38,435 bases of DNA from M55B165 sp964423265. Its GTDB lineage: Bacteria; Actinomycetota; Humimicrobiia; Humimicrobiales; Humimicrobiaceae. The notes beneath the pieces are model-generated. The model was not told where the DNA came from, did no database searches, and saw nothing but the letters and a program-made list of their open reading frames with translations. Location: positions 1 to 38,435 of the forward strand of contig CAYREF010000016.1 in assembly GCA_964423265.1 (NCBI GenBank), written 5' to 3'. This document shows positions 16,111 to 23,550 of the stretch, piece by piece. Every line of letters starts with the position of its first letter. Within the stretch, counting starts at the first letter, position 1. A program made the translations under genes and the position numbers.

Positions 16111-18219
16111 TTAATTTTCCTCTATCCTTATTCTAACATCTCCTGCTATTGAACCTTCTCCTTCTTCTTTAACAAACAATGGATTTATGTCCATCTCCAG
16201 AATTTCCGGAAAATCTATAACTAGCTGTGAAATCCTCAACAGCACATCTGCTATACTATCTATGTCTGAAGGTTTCTCACCCCTTGCCCCCCTCAATAAT
16301 TTAATTGTTTTTATTTCATTTATCATCTCTTTTGCATCATCCCTGGATATGGGAGCAATTCTAAAAGAAACATCCTTTAACACTTCCACATATATGCCAC
16401 CCAATCCAAACATTACCATGGGCCCAAACTGCGGGTCTTTATTTATTCCAATTATTGTCTCTTTCTTAGATTGTATCATTTCTTGCAATAAAATACCTTT
16501 TATATTTGCATCTGGCATATATTTTTTTACATCCCATAGTATTTGCTCAAATTCTTCTTCTAATTCCTTTTCATTGCTTATGCCTATCTTGATGCCCCCA
16601 ACATCGGTTTTATGCAAAATATTAGGGGAAACAATTTTTAGCACCAAAGGATACTTTATATCCTTTGCCAGCTGCTTTGCTTCTTCTATATCCTTTGCCA
16701 ATTCTGCCCTTGGTATCTTTATATTATAAGCTTCCAGCACTCTCCTTGCTTCCATCTCTCCTAATTCATAGCGCCCGTCTTTCCTGCAGCTAGAAAATAA
16801 TTCCCCAACCTTACCTTGGTCAGCATTTATTTCCTTTATCTTCGGCAATTTTTTTTGCTTCCAGCTGTTATATTCAATCATTTGCTTTAAGGCTTCCACC
16901 GCGGTCTCCGATATGTCGAAATTGGGTATCCCGCTATTCCTTAAATAATCAATACCCTTTTTAACTTCCGCTCCTCCCATAAAACAAGTAATTATAGGTA
17001 GGTCGGTCTTATAGTCCTTTATTTCCTCAACTATTGCCTTAGCAGTCTCATAAGGCTGGGTAATAGTCTGGGGGGTAAGTATTATAATTACTGAATCAAC
17101 ATTTTTATCTTCCAGCACTACTTCCAGCGTTTTCTGGTACCTGTCTGCCAGAGCGTCTCCAAGTACATCTACCGGATTATAAAAATTCGCAGCTGAAGGC
17201 AAGAAGCTTTTTAATTTTTCAATAGTGTCCTTTTCCAAATTCGCCAAGGGTATATCGTTTTCCTCACATGCATCAGTTGCCATAATACCGGGTCCGCCTG
17301 CATTTGTTATTATTGCAACTTTTCTCCCTTTAGGCAATGGCTGATTTGCGAAAGTATTGGCATAATCAAAAAGATTCTTGATTGTTTTTGCCCTTATTAT
17401 GCCTGACTGCTTAAAAGCAGCGCTATAAGCTTTCTGGGAGCCTGCCAATGTGCCAGTATGGGAAGAAACAGCTTTCGCACCTGCACTGGTATTTCCCGCC
17501 TTAACAACTATGATGGGCTTTTTTTTAGAAACGCTGCTGCTAATATTGATAAATTTGCGTCCGTTTTTTACTCCTTCCAGATAAGCAGTAATTACGCTGC
17601 AACTATCATCATTTTCCATATATTCAATTAAGTCTTCTTCTGAAATATCTGCCTTATTTCCCAGTGATACAAATTTGGAAATGCCTATACCAACAAACTT
17701 TGCCCAGTCCAGCACCGATGTTCCTAAAGCCCCGGATTGTGATATGAAACTAATACCACCCTTGGAAGGAAAAGACGGGGAAAAAGATGCATCCAGAGGG
17801 CAAGCGGTATCTATCATTCCCAAGCAATTAGGCCCAAGTATTCTAATGCCGTATTCCCTGGCTTTTCTTACCAGCTCCATTTCCAGTCTTGCGCCTTCTT
17901 TTCCCACCTCTTTAAAGCCTGCAGAAATAATGATTGCAGCTTTTACATTTTTTTCTTTGCATTGATCCAAAGTTTCCAATACAAACTTACCCGGGATAAC
18001 TACTACAGCCAAATCTATATCCTGGGGAACATCCAAAAGGGAATTATAGCATTTTAATCCCTGAATTTTATTAGCTTTAGGATTAATGGGATAAATTTTG
18101 CCTTTGTATCTTGAGTTTATTACATTAGTAAGGATAGTATTGCCTACTTTGCCACTTTCCCTGGAAGCCCCAACCACTGCCACAGATTCTGGACAAAAGA
18201 AACTTTCTAAGCTCACCAT
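16111..18219 (-). CDS. Acetate-CoA ligase (ADP-forming), fused alpha-beta
   Basis: ADP-forming acyl-CoA synthetase, which turns acetyl-CoA (or another acyl-CoA), ADP and phosphate into acid, CoA and ATP in fermenters. The alpha part (about 1-465) has the CoA-binding Rossmann domain (VAVVGASRESGKVGN), the ligase domains and the phosphorylated His254 in SSHTGTLAGS. The beta part (about 480-702) is an ATP-grasp domain with YPLVLKIVSPNILHKTDVGG, VMFGLGGIYVEVLKDVSFRIAP and LEMDINPLFV. At 702 aa it is the standard fused form. GGAGG precedes the ATG by three bases. It lies between rpmF and the DRTGG gene. Substrate (acetate versus longer acids) cannot be told from sequence. Confidence 0.95.
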   Translation of the reverse strand: MVSLESFFCPESVAVVGASRESGKVGNTILTNVINSRYKGKIYPINPKANKIQGLKCYNSLLDVPQDIDLAVVVIPGKFVLETLDQCKEKNVKAAIIISAGFKEVGKEGARLEMELVRKAREYGIRILGPNCLGMIDTACPLDASFSPSFPSKGGISFISQSGALGTSVLDWAKFVGIGISKFVSLGNKADISEEDLIEYMENDDSCSVITAYLEGVKNGRKFINISSSVSKKKPIIVVKAGNTSAGAKAVSSHTGTLAGSQKAYSAAFKQSGIIRAKTIKNLFDYANTFANQPLPKGRKVAIITNAGGPGIMATDACEENDIPLANLEKDTIEKLKSFLPSAANFYNPVDVLGDALADRYQKTLEVVLEDKNVDSVIIILTPQTITQPYETAKAIVEEIKDYKTDLPIITCFMGGAEVKKGIDYLRNSGIPNFDISETAVEALKQMIEYNSWKQKKLPKIKEINADQGKVGELFSSCRKDGRYELGEMEARRVLEAYNIKIPRAELAKDIEEAKQLAKDIKYPLVLKIVSPNILHKTDVGGIKIGISNEKELEEEFEQILWDVKKYMPDANIKGILLQEMIQSKKETIIGINKDPQFGPMVMFGLGGIYVEVLKDVSFRIAPISRDDAKEMINEIKTIKLLRGARGEKPSDIDSIADVLLRISQLVIDFPEILEMDINPLFVKEEGEGSIAGDVRIRIEEN

Positions 18220-18244
18220 GAACCTCCAATTTTAATTTTTGATT

Positions 18245-18433
18245 CTATTTAGTTTCTTCTTCCATTTTTATAATTTCCCTGTTGCCATAATAGCCACAGC
18301 TTCTGCAAACCCTGTGGGCAAGCATTTTGCTATGACATCTAGGGCAATCTACAATATTCATAGCCTTTAAGCCATGGTGGCTTCTTCTTTTGTCTCTTTT
18401 TGTACTTGTTGTTCTTCTCTTTGGTACTGCCAA
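18245..18433 (-). CDS. rpmF: 50S ribosomal protein L32 (zinc form)
   Basis: Ribosomal protein L32, 62 aa, beginning MAVPKRRTTSTKRDKRRSHH as in the family. Cys30, Cys33, Cys43 and Cys46 (CPRC and CRSCG) form the zinc ribbon. The start is TTG at 18433 with AGGAGG (18448-18443) nine bases upstream; longer readings from further upstream are not supported. It leads a probable rpmF-acd-DRTGG-plsX-acpP-rnc unit, the usual link between L32 and lipid synthesis, and has its own promoter. The DUF177 (YceD) gene that normally precedes rpmF is missing. Confidence 0.97.
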   Translation of the reverse strand: MAVPKRRTTSTKRDKRRSHHGLKAMNIVDCPRCHSKMLAHRVCRSCGYYGNREIIKMEEETK

Positions 18434-18490
18434 ATTAATCAACCTCCTGATTATAAAAAATGTTACATACTTGTTATAAACCAACAAACC

Positions 18491-18518
18491 ACTATAACAT
18501 AAAAAAATTTTTATGCAA
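18491..18518 (-). promoter_or_regulatory. Promoter for rpmF and the lipid/acetate genes
   Basis: On the minus strand TTGCAT (18518-18513), 16 bases, then TATAGT (18496-18491), with TG one base before the -10 box (extended -10). A start near 18484 gives a leader of about 50 bases containing the rpmF ribosome-binding site. The -35 box lies inside a perfect palindrome described separately. Confidence 0.6.
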
Positions 18519-18527
18519 TTAATTGCA
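18514..18527. promoter_or_regulatory. Perfect 14-bp palindrome over the rpmF -35 box, possible operator
   Basis: TGCAATTAATTGCA reads the same on both strands and covers five of the six bases of the -35 box. A dimeric repressor bound here would block RNA polymerase. In Firmicutes the plsX operon is controlled by FapR, but this sequence does not match the FapR consensus as I know it, so any regulator is unknown. As a hairpin it would have almost no loop and is an unlikely terminator. Confidence 0.4.
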
Positions 18528-18538
18528 GGGCTCAAATT

Positions 18539-19000
18539 TTATGTTTTATCTGTCTTCAAGGTATTTTTAAATTGCTCTCTCCCCTTTTCAACAGCAGAGA
18601 GTAATTTATGCAATACTGCCTCCAGGTTAGCCAGCTTTTCATCAGCATAATCCTCTGCTTCCAGGCGGATAGTTCTTGCTTTAGCTTCTACCATAGACAT
18701 AAGCTCCTCAGATTTCTTGTTAGCCTTCTTTAGCACTTCGTTTTCGCTAACCAGAACCTGTGCTCTGTCTTCAGCCTCTTTTATTATCCTGGCTGACTGC
18801 CTTTTCGCCTCTTCAATCATACCTTCTCTTTCCTTTACTATCCATCTTGCCTGCTTTAATTCCTCCGGTAAAATACTCCGAAGCTCATCAATCAAATCAT
18901 ATATTTCATTTTCACTTACCACTACATTTGATGAAAAGGGAATCTTTTTGCTTTTATCTACCAGCTCTTCTATTTTGTCAATAATCTTTAAGGCATCCAT
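18539..19000 (-). CDS. Coiled-coil protein, SepIVA/DivIVA-like
   Basis: The 153-residue protein is almost entirely alpha-helical with a long charged coiled coil (about 45-140: Glu/Lys/Ala-rich, with EAKRQSARIIKEAEDRAQVL). A short N-terminal part ends in PFSSNVVVSENEIYDLIDELR, the pattern seen before the coiled coil in actinobacterial SepIVA and related DivIVA-type septum/cell-envelope scaffolds. Its place beside coaD and near rpmF/rnc agrees with the position of sepIVA in actinobacteria. It is shorter than mycobacterial SepIVA (about 245 aa). The start is ATG 19000, six bases after GGAG; a TTG at 19012 overlaps that site. Identity as a SepIVA orthologue is likely but not proven; F-type ATPase subunit b is a similarity artefact of the helix. 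Confidence 0.75.
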   Translation of the reverse strand: MDALKIIDKIEELVDKSKKIPFSSNVVVSENEIYDLIDELRSILPEELKQARWIVKEREGMIEEAKRQSARIIKEAEDRAQVLVSENEVLKKANKKSEELMSMVEAKARTIRLEAEDYADEKLANLEAVLHKLLSAVEKGREQFKNTLKTDKT

Positions 19001-19015
19001 ATTATTCTCCAATTC

Positions 19016-19510
19016 TTAATCAAATTTTTCATTTTTAAAACTACTTATAATGTCTTTTTCAATTTCCCTGGGTATCAGTCCGCTAATACATCCCCCCAGC
19101 TCTGCAATTTCCTTAACCACACTGGAGCTAAGGTAAGCATACCTCGGGTTGGTCATCAGGAAAACAGTCTCAACATCCACGTTAAGCTTCTTATTAATTT
19201 GGGCCATCTGGAACTCATATTCAAAATCTGATATTGCCCTTAGCCCTTTGACAATTACTTTTGCATCCTTTGCTTCAGCTAAATCCACCAGCAAACCATT
19301 AAAAGAGGCCACTTCAATACTATCATATTTTTTTAAGACCTTTTCTACAAATTCTATTCTCTTTTCCAGAGAGTATAAAGGCTTCTTCCTGTTATTATTT
19401 GAAACTGCCACTATAACCTTTTCAAAAATTTCTGCACATCTCAGTATAATATCCTTATGGCCTGCAGTAACCGGATCATAGGTTCCAGGGCAAATAGCTA
19501 TTTTTTTCAT
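19016..19510 (-). CDS. coaD: Phosphopantetheine adenylyltransferase
   Basis: CoaD adenylylates 4'-phosphopantetheine in CoA synthesis. The 164-residue protein starts MKKIAICPGTYDPVTAGHKD with the nucleotidyltransferase TxGH motif (15-18), and has NNNRKKPLYSLEKR, VKGLRAISDFEYEFQMA and the LSSSVVKE motif near residue 131. I use the ATG at 19510, two bases after the rsmD stop and preceded by GAGAGG; upstream in-frame codons belong to rsmD. rsmD-coaD is a conserved pair. Confidence 0.97.
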   Translation of the reverse strand: MKKIAICPGTYDPVTAGHKDIILRCAEIFEKVIVAVSNNNRKKPLYSLEKRIEFVEKVLKKYDSIEVASFNGLLVDLAEAKDAKVIVKGLRAISDFEYEFQMAQINKKLNVDVETVFLMTNPRYAYLSSSVVKEIAELGGCISGLIPREIEKDIISSFKNEKFD

Positions 19511-19511
19511 A

Positions 19512-20075
19512 TCATCCTCTCTTCCTGGGGGCAAGGTATACAACCTTCTTATCGCCGAAAAAGGATTCCTTTAGAATTTCCAGGTTTCCAATTTCACTTT
19601 TTATATCTTTTTTAAAAAAATATTCATAAACCATTAACGTCTCATCTCCTATAGTTCCTCCTGTATCCAGCAGCCCGAATACATCTTTCATTTTGCTGCT
19701 ACTAATATTATAAGGGGGGTCTAAAAAAATTATATCCCACTTAAATTCATTAAACCTTTTAAGAAATCTAATTACATCACTTTTTACTATTTTATACTTT
19801 TTTTTACTAATATTTAAACTGTTAATATTATAGCTTATTATTTTTATTGCTTTAAAGTTTTTTTCAATAAAATATACCAAGTTTGCTTGCCTGCTTATAG
19901 ATTCCAACCCAAGGGAACCTGTGCCTGAAAAAAGGTCAAGGACTTTTTTATCCTGAATCCTTGAGCCTATTACATTGAATATGCTTTCCTTTACCCTATC
20001 AGTGGTAGGCCTGATATTATAATTATTGGGGGTTTTCAGCCTTCTTCCTTTGTGCTGGCCTGCTATTATTCTAAT
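19512..20075 (-). CDS. rsmD: 16S rRNA (guanine-966-N2)-methyltransferase, apparent ATT start
   Basis: RsmD methylates G966 of 16S rRNA. The full 187-residue protein reads from an ATT codon at 20075, giving the family N-terminus (M)RIIAGQHKGRRL. The SAM-binding motif LDLFSGTGSLG (46-56) and catalytic DPPY (119-122) are intact. An in-frame TGA lies three codons upstream of the ATT, and no ATG, GTG or TTG occurs before the TTG at codon 57, which would remove the SAM-binding motif. A GGTGATCC match to the 16S 3' end (20086-20079) lies directly upstream at workable spacing. So ATT is the most economical start; CTG at codon 13 would lose conserved residues. It starts 17 bases after fakA. No recG lies between them. 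Confidence 0.9.
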   Translation of the reverse strand: MRIIAGQHKGRRLKTPNNYNIRPTTDRVKESIFNVIGSRIQDKKVLDLFSGTGSLGLESISRQANLVYFIEKNFKAIKIISYNINSLNISKKKYKIVKSDVIRFLKRFNEFKWDIIFLDPPYNISSSKMKDVFGLLDTGGTIGDETLMVYEYFFKKDIKSEIGNLEILKESFFGDKKVVYLAPRKRG

Positions 20076-20092
20076 ATTGGATCACCTTTTGA

Positions 20093-21772
20093 CTACTCTA
20101 CAGAAAATATGTATGGATACAAGGGTTGATCACCTTCATGAAACTCAACTTCAATATGGGGAAATTTCTTTTGGATGCTTTCTGTAATTTTCTTATTCTC
20201 TTCCTTTCTTACACCCTTGCCTGCATAAAAAGTTATCACTTCATCATTTTCATCTATCATGTCCCTTACCAGATCAAGGGTACCTTCTACCAGGTTGTCA
20301 GATATGACCTTAATCTTTCCATCATACAAGCCAATGTAGTCACCTTTTTTGATTTTTCCAACTAAAAGGTTTGCATCCCTTACTGCTGTAGTTATTTCGC
20401 CACTCTTCACATGATTTATGGCTTCTTCCATATTATACATATTTTCATCCAACTCAAGATCAGGGTTATAATTTAGCAATGCCGAAATTCCTTGAGTTAT
20501 AGTCACAGTGGGCACAATTTCAATTTCTTTTTTAGTAATTCTCTTAGCCTGTTTGGCAGTGGGAATAATATTTTTGTTGTTTGGCAGCAGGATTATTTTA
20601 TCAGCCTTAATTTTATTTATTTCCTTCACCAGGTCATAGGTTGAAGGATTCATGGTCTGGCCTCCAGTTACGATATAGTCTGCTCCTATGCTTTTAAATA
20701 TTTCAGTCAGTCCATCGCCATTTGCAACTGCAAGTATGCTCTTCTTTTTCTCAACCTTCTCTTCTTTCTTTGCCTCTCCCGCTTGTGCTGCTTTGCTCTG
20801 GTCAACCATATTGTTTATCTGGATTTCATGCAAGCTGCCTTCCGCCAGAGCTCTCCTTAATACTTTGTGAGGATGATTGGTATGCACATGTATTTTAACT
20901 ACCTTGTTGTCCCCCACCACCATGGCAGAATCCCCGTAACGGTTAACTCTTTCTTTAAGTCTATCTACATTTATTTTTTTTCCCTTTACAATTAGCTCTG
21001 TGCAATAAGTATACTTTAGGTCAGTATCTACATTCAGGCTACTTAAATCCCCTTGCTGGCCAGATGGGTTGGCATCCTGGTCTGCCTTTTGCTTAGACCT
21101 TTTCTTATTTTTACTATTATTTTTTACCATACTTCCCTCAATAATGTTAAATTCTTCCATTGCTACCCTCAGCCCCTTTAATATTACCAGCAGCCCCTGG
21201 GCACCTGCATCTACTACGTCTGCCTCCTTTAAAACAGGCAAAAGGTAGGTGGTCCTGGTTACAGAATCCTCTGTTTCCTTAATAATAGCATCCATTAACC
21301 CAGAAAAGCTTACCTTATCCCCGGATCCATTTGCCATTTCTTGAACACATTGGTGAATGTCTTTAATGGTGGTAAGCATAGTGCCTTCAGTAGGATTCTG
21401 AACTGAACTGTAAGCAAGACTCCTGGAAGACTCTAAAGCCTCACTTATTAGAGCTAGATCGAAATCCCCATCCTGGACAATAACATCAAAAAAACCTTTT
21501 AGTATTTGTGAGAGTATCACTCCAGAGTTTCCCCTTGCTCCCATTAATGCACCAAAGGAAACCGATTCTGATATGTTTTTTATATTAAAGCTATCCAGCT
21601 TGTCTACCTCGTTTTTGATAGATTTCAAGGTCAACAGCATATTGGTTCCAGTATCCCCGTCGGGTACCGGAAAGACATTTAGATTATTTATCTGCTCCTC
21701 ATTTTTTTCAAAATTATCGATTATAATGTTTACTACTTTTTTAACTGTTTCGCTGTTCAATTTTTGAAACAT
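20093..21772 (-). CDS. fakA: Fatty acid kinase catalytic subunit-like (DAK2/DhaL domain)
   Basis: DegV-partner kinase resembling FakA, which phosphorylates FakB-bound fatty acids so they can enter phospholipid synthesis. The N-terminal DhaL/DAK2 domain (about 1-205) has NVFPVPDGDTGTNML, GARGNSGVILSQIL and ADVVDAGAQGLLV. A basic low-complexity linker (about 222-250) leads to the middle domain with HVHTNHPHKVL and the C-terminal domain with NGDGLTEIFKSIGADYIVTGGQTMNPS. Length is 559 aa from ATG 21772; an upstream ATG at 21778 abuts the AAGGTGA site and is less likely. No fakB is in the window. It heads the fakA-rsmD-coaD group and is divergent from rpmB. Confidence 0.93.
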   Translation of the reverse strand: MFQKLNSETVKKVVNIIIDNFEKNEEQINNLNVFPVPDGDTGTNMLLTLKSIKNEVDKLDSFNIKNISESVSFGALMGARGNSGVILSQILKGFFDVIVQDGDFDLALISEALESSRSLAYSSVQNPTEGTMLTTIKDIHQCVQEMANGSGDKVSFSGLMDAIIKETEDSVTRTTYLLPVLKEADVVDAGAQGLLVILKGLRVAMEEFNIIEGSMVKNNSKNKKRSKQKADQDANPSGQQGDLSSLNVDTDLKYTYCTELIVKGKKINVDRLKERVNRYGDSAMVVGDNKVVKIHVHTNHPHKVLRRALAEGSLHEIQINNMVDQSKAAQAGEAKKEEKVEKKKSILAVANGDGLTEIFKSIGADYIVTGGQTMNPSTYDLVKEINKIKADKIILLPNNKNIIPTAKQAKRITKKEIEIVPTVTITQGISALLNYNPDLELDENMYNMEEAINHVKSGEITTAVRDANLLVGKIKKGDYIGLYDGKIKVISDNLVEGTLDLVRDMIDENDEVITFYAGKGVRKEENKKITESIQKKFPHIEVEFHEGDQPLYPYIFSVE

Positions 21773-21938
21773 TATCATTCACCTTATAAGTTCCTTTTAC
21801 CTAGTGGTAAATATTTTAACACATTGAACCAAAAAAATAATTCCTTTGCTTTACACTATAATATGGACTATTTTTCTTAAAAATTGTTTCCATTATCCTA
21901 ATTTTATTTTAAAGCTAAAATACTTGCTAATTAAAAAA

Positions 21939-21944
21939 TATAAT
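21939..21944 (+). promoter_or_regulatory. Candidate -10 box for rpmB
   Basis: TATAAT lies 44 bases before the rpmB ATG in the 216-base divergent region between fakA and rpmB. The -35 position is poor (TAAAAT). The same region holds, on the minus strand, TGTTAAAAT (21821-21813), an extended -10 that could serve fakA. Both are candidates without strong -35 boxes. Confidence 0.35.
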
Positions 21945-21988
21945 GATAACATTTCAATCTGTTTTAGAAATTATTAATAGGTGATTTT

Positions 21989-22180
21989 ATGTCAAGGAAA
22001 TGCGATATATGTGGAAAGGGACCATTGGTTGGTAATAATGTATCCCATTCCAATAAGAAGGCAAAAAGGGTGTTTAGGCCCAATATTCAGAAAATAAAAG
22101 CAGAAATAAATGGAAAAGTAAAAAGGATTAACATTTGCTCCAAGTGCCTTAAAGCAAACAAGGTAAGAAAAGTAGTGTAG
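21989..22180 (+). CDS. rpmB: 50S ribosomal protein L28 (zinc form)
   Basis: Ribosomal protein L28, 63 aa, the only plus-strand gene. It shows MSRKCDICGKGPLVGNNVSHSN at the N-terminus in the family manner, RVFRPNIQKI and the C-terminal INICSKCLKA. Cys5, Cys8, Cys50 and Cys53 form a zinc-binding set, so it is the zinc-containing type, like the L32 in this window. GGTGAT precedes the ATG by four bases. It is divergent from fakA, a very common arrangement, and convergent with rsmB with only two bases between stop codons. Confidence 0.97.
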   Translation: MSRKCDICGKGPLVGNNVSHSNKKAKRVFRPNIQKIKAEINGKVKRINICSKCLKANKVRKVV

Positions 22181-22189
22181 TTCTACGCT
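22174..22189. terminator. Inverted repeat across the convergent rpmB and rsmB stop codons
   Basis: AGTGTAG (22174-22180), two bases, CTACGCT (22183-22189) form a seven-pair stem with one G-U pair on the plus-strand RNA. Both stop codons lie in the stem. On the minus strand it is followed by ACTTTTCTT, a weak T-rich tract; on the plus strand by AGTTTAA. It could be a weak bidirectional terminator, but the stem is short. Confidence 0.3.
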
Positions 22190-23550
22190 AGTTTAACCAT
22201 GCTGCAAACAAACCCAGCTTCGCTGTTAAAAAAATAAGGCATTATTTCAAGCCAACAAGCATCCTTTTTTGATCCTGTCAAATATTTGCTCGGCTCTATC
22301 CTGTAACGCCCCCAGTTTCCTTCAATAAATTGCCTTACTGTCTGCTGATTTTCTATCTGGGATAAGGTGCAGGTATAAAAAATTATCCTTCCCCCAGGCA
22401 ATAAGTACCTGTTTGCATTATCAAGTATTTTTAAAGAATTAACTTGTAACCTGTTTAAATCCTCTTCTTTTTTATTGTACTTTACGTCTGGATTTTTGGA
22501 TATGGTACCAAAAGCACTGCAGGGGGCATCAATGAAAATTTTATCAAATAGCTGACTCCCCAAATCGAGGTCAGTTGCATCCCCTTGCATAACCTTGACA
22601 TTCTTTATATTTAACCTGGCGAGGTTTTCTTCTATTTTCTGGAGCCTATCTGTGTTTTTATCCACCGCCAAAATATCTGCGCTACTTGCCAGCTGGGCCA
22701 TTAATATTGTCTTTCCCCCTGGCGCTGCACATAAATCCAGGATCTTCTCTCCCGCCCGTGGCCTGGCAAAATACTCTACTGCAATCTGTGAAGTTATATC
22801 CTGGATATAAAGTAAGCCTTGTCTAAAAAATGAACTCCCGGTTACTCCTGCCAGATTTGTAGCCTGGATATTTTTGCTGGAAAGGCTTCCGGGCAGTTTT
22901 TGGTTATTTATTACTTCTTTTTTTAGGGCCAGTTTTTTTATTAATTCTGCCTTTTTTATTCTATCCGAATCAAACCTTATGCAGTACAGAGGTTTTCCGT
23001 TTAAGCTTTTGCAAATCTTTTCAACAGTCTTGCGGCTATAGCTTTCCAGCCAGTACGCTAGGATCCATCCAGGAAATGAATACGTTATGCCTATTTTTTT
23101 TTCAAAACTAGCTGTATTTTTTTCAATGCTGGTATTTACATAATCCCTGAAATTTTTAGTGGAGCTTATTTTTCTTAAGATTGCATTAACGAATTTAGAA
23201 GGGCCTATTGCAATTCTTTTTTTTACCAGTTCAACTGATTCATTTACAGCTGAATACATGGGCACTCTATCCATAAACAATATTTGGTATAAGGCCATTC
23301 TAAGTATGATTAACAGGTCTCTGTCAATATTTTTTAGTCTCTTGTTTGAAAAAATCGATATTGCAAAATCCAGATAATAAAGTTGCCGGATCACTCCTTT
23401 AACTAGAGTATATGTAAAACGCTTGTCTAAACTGGAGAGAGTGCAGCTGGAAAATTTCCTGTCTAGAAGATCCTTTAATAATTTATTAGAAGCAAAATAG
23501 CCTTTTAGAATGTCAAAAGCAATGTTTCTCGCCTTATCCAAACCTGTCAC
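22183..23550 (-). CDS. rsmB: 16S rRNA (cytosine-967-C5)-methyltransferase
   Basis: RsmB (Fmu/Sun) methylates C967 of 16S rRNA. The 455-residue protein has an N-terminal NusB-like RNA-binding domain (about 1-140) and a C-terminal Rossmann methyltransferase with LDLCAAPGGKTILMA (about 271-285), a DKN acidic residue pair, FIDAPCSAFGT with the TC/PC catalytic Cys, and YTCTLSQIENQ carrying the second Cys. The start is GTG at 23550, overlapping the end of fmt by 17 bases. It ends the mihF-to-rsmB string and meets rpmB tail to tail. Confidence 0.96.
   Translation of the reverse strand: MTGLDKARNIAFDILKGYFASNKLLKDLLDRKFSSCTLSSLDKRFTYTLVKGVIRQLYYLDFAISIFSNKRLKNIDRDLLIILRMALYQILFMDRVPMYSAVNESVELVKKRIAIGPSKFVNAILRKISSTKNFRDYVNTSIEKNTASFEKKIGITYSFPGWILAYWLESYSRKTVEKICKSLNGKPLYCIRFDSDRIKKAELIKKLALKKEVINNQKLPGSLSSKNIQATNLAGVTGSSFFRQGLLYIQDITSQIAVEYFARPRAGEKILDLCAAPGGKTILMAQLASSADILAVDKNTDRLQKIEENLARLNIKNVKVMQGDATDLDLGSQLFDKIFIDAPCSAFGTISKNPDVKYNKKEEDLNRLQVNSLKILDNANRYLLPGGRIIFYTCTLSQIENQQTVRQFIEGNWGRYRIEPSKYLTGSKKDACWLEIMPYFFNSEAGFVCSMVKLA

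Noticed and set aside
19512..19907. rsmD as a broken or truncated gene
   Set aside because: The frame continues upstream without interruption and supplies the missing 56 residues; only the start codon is unusual.
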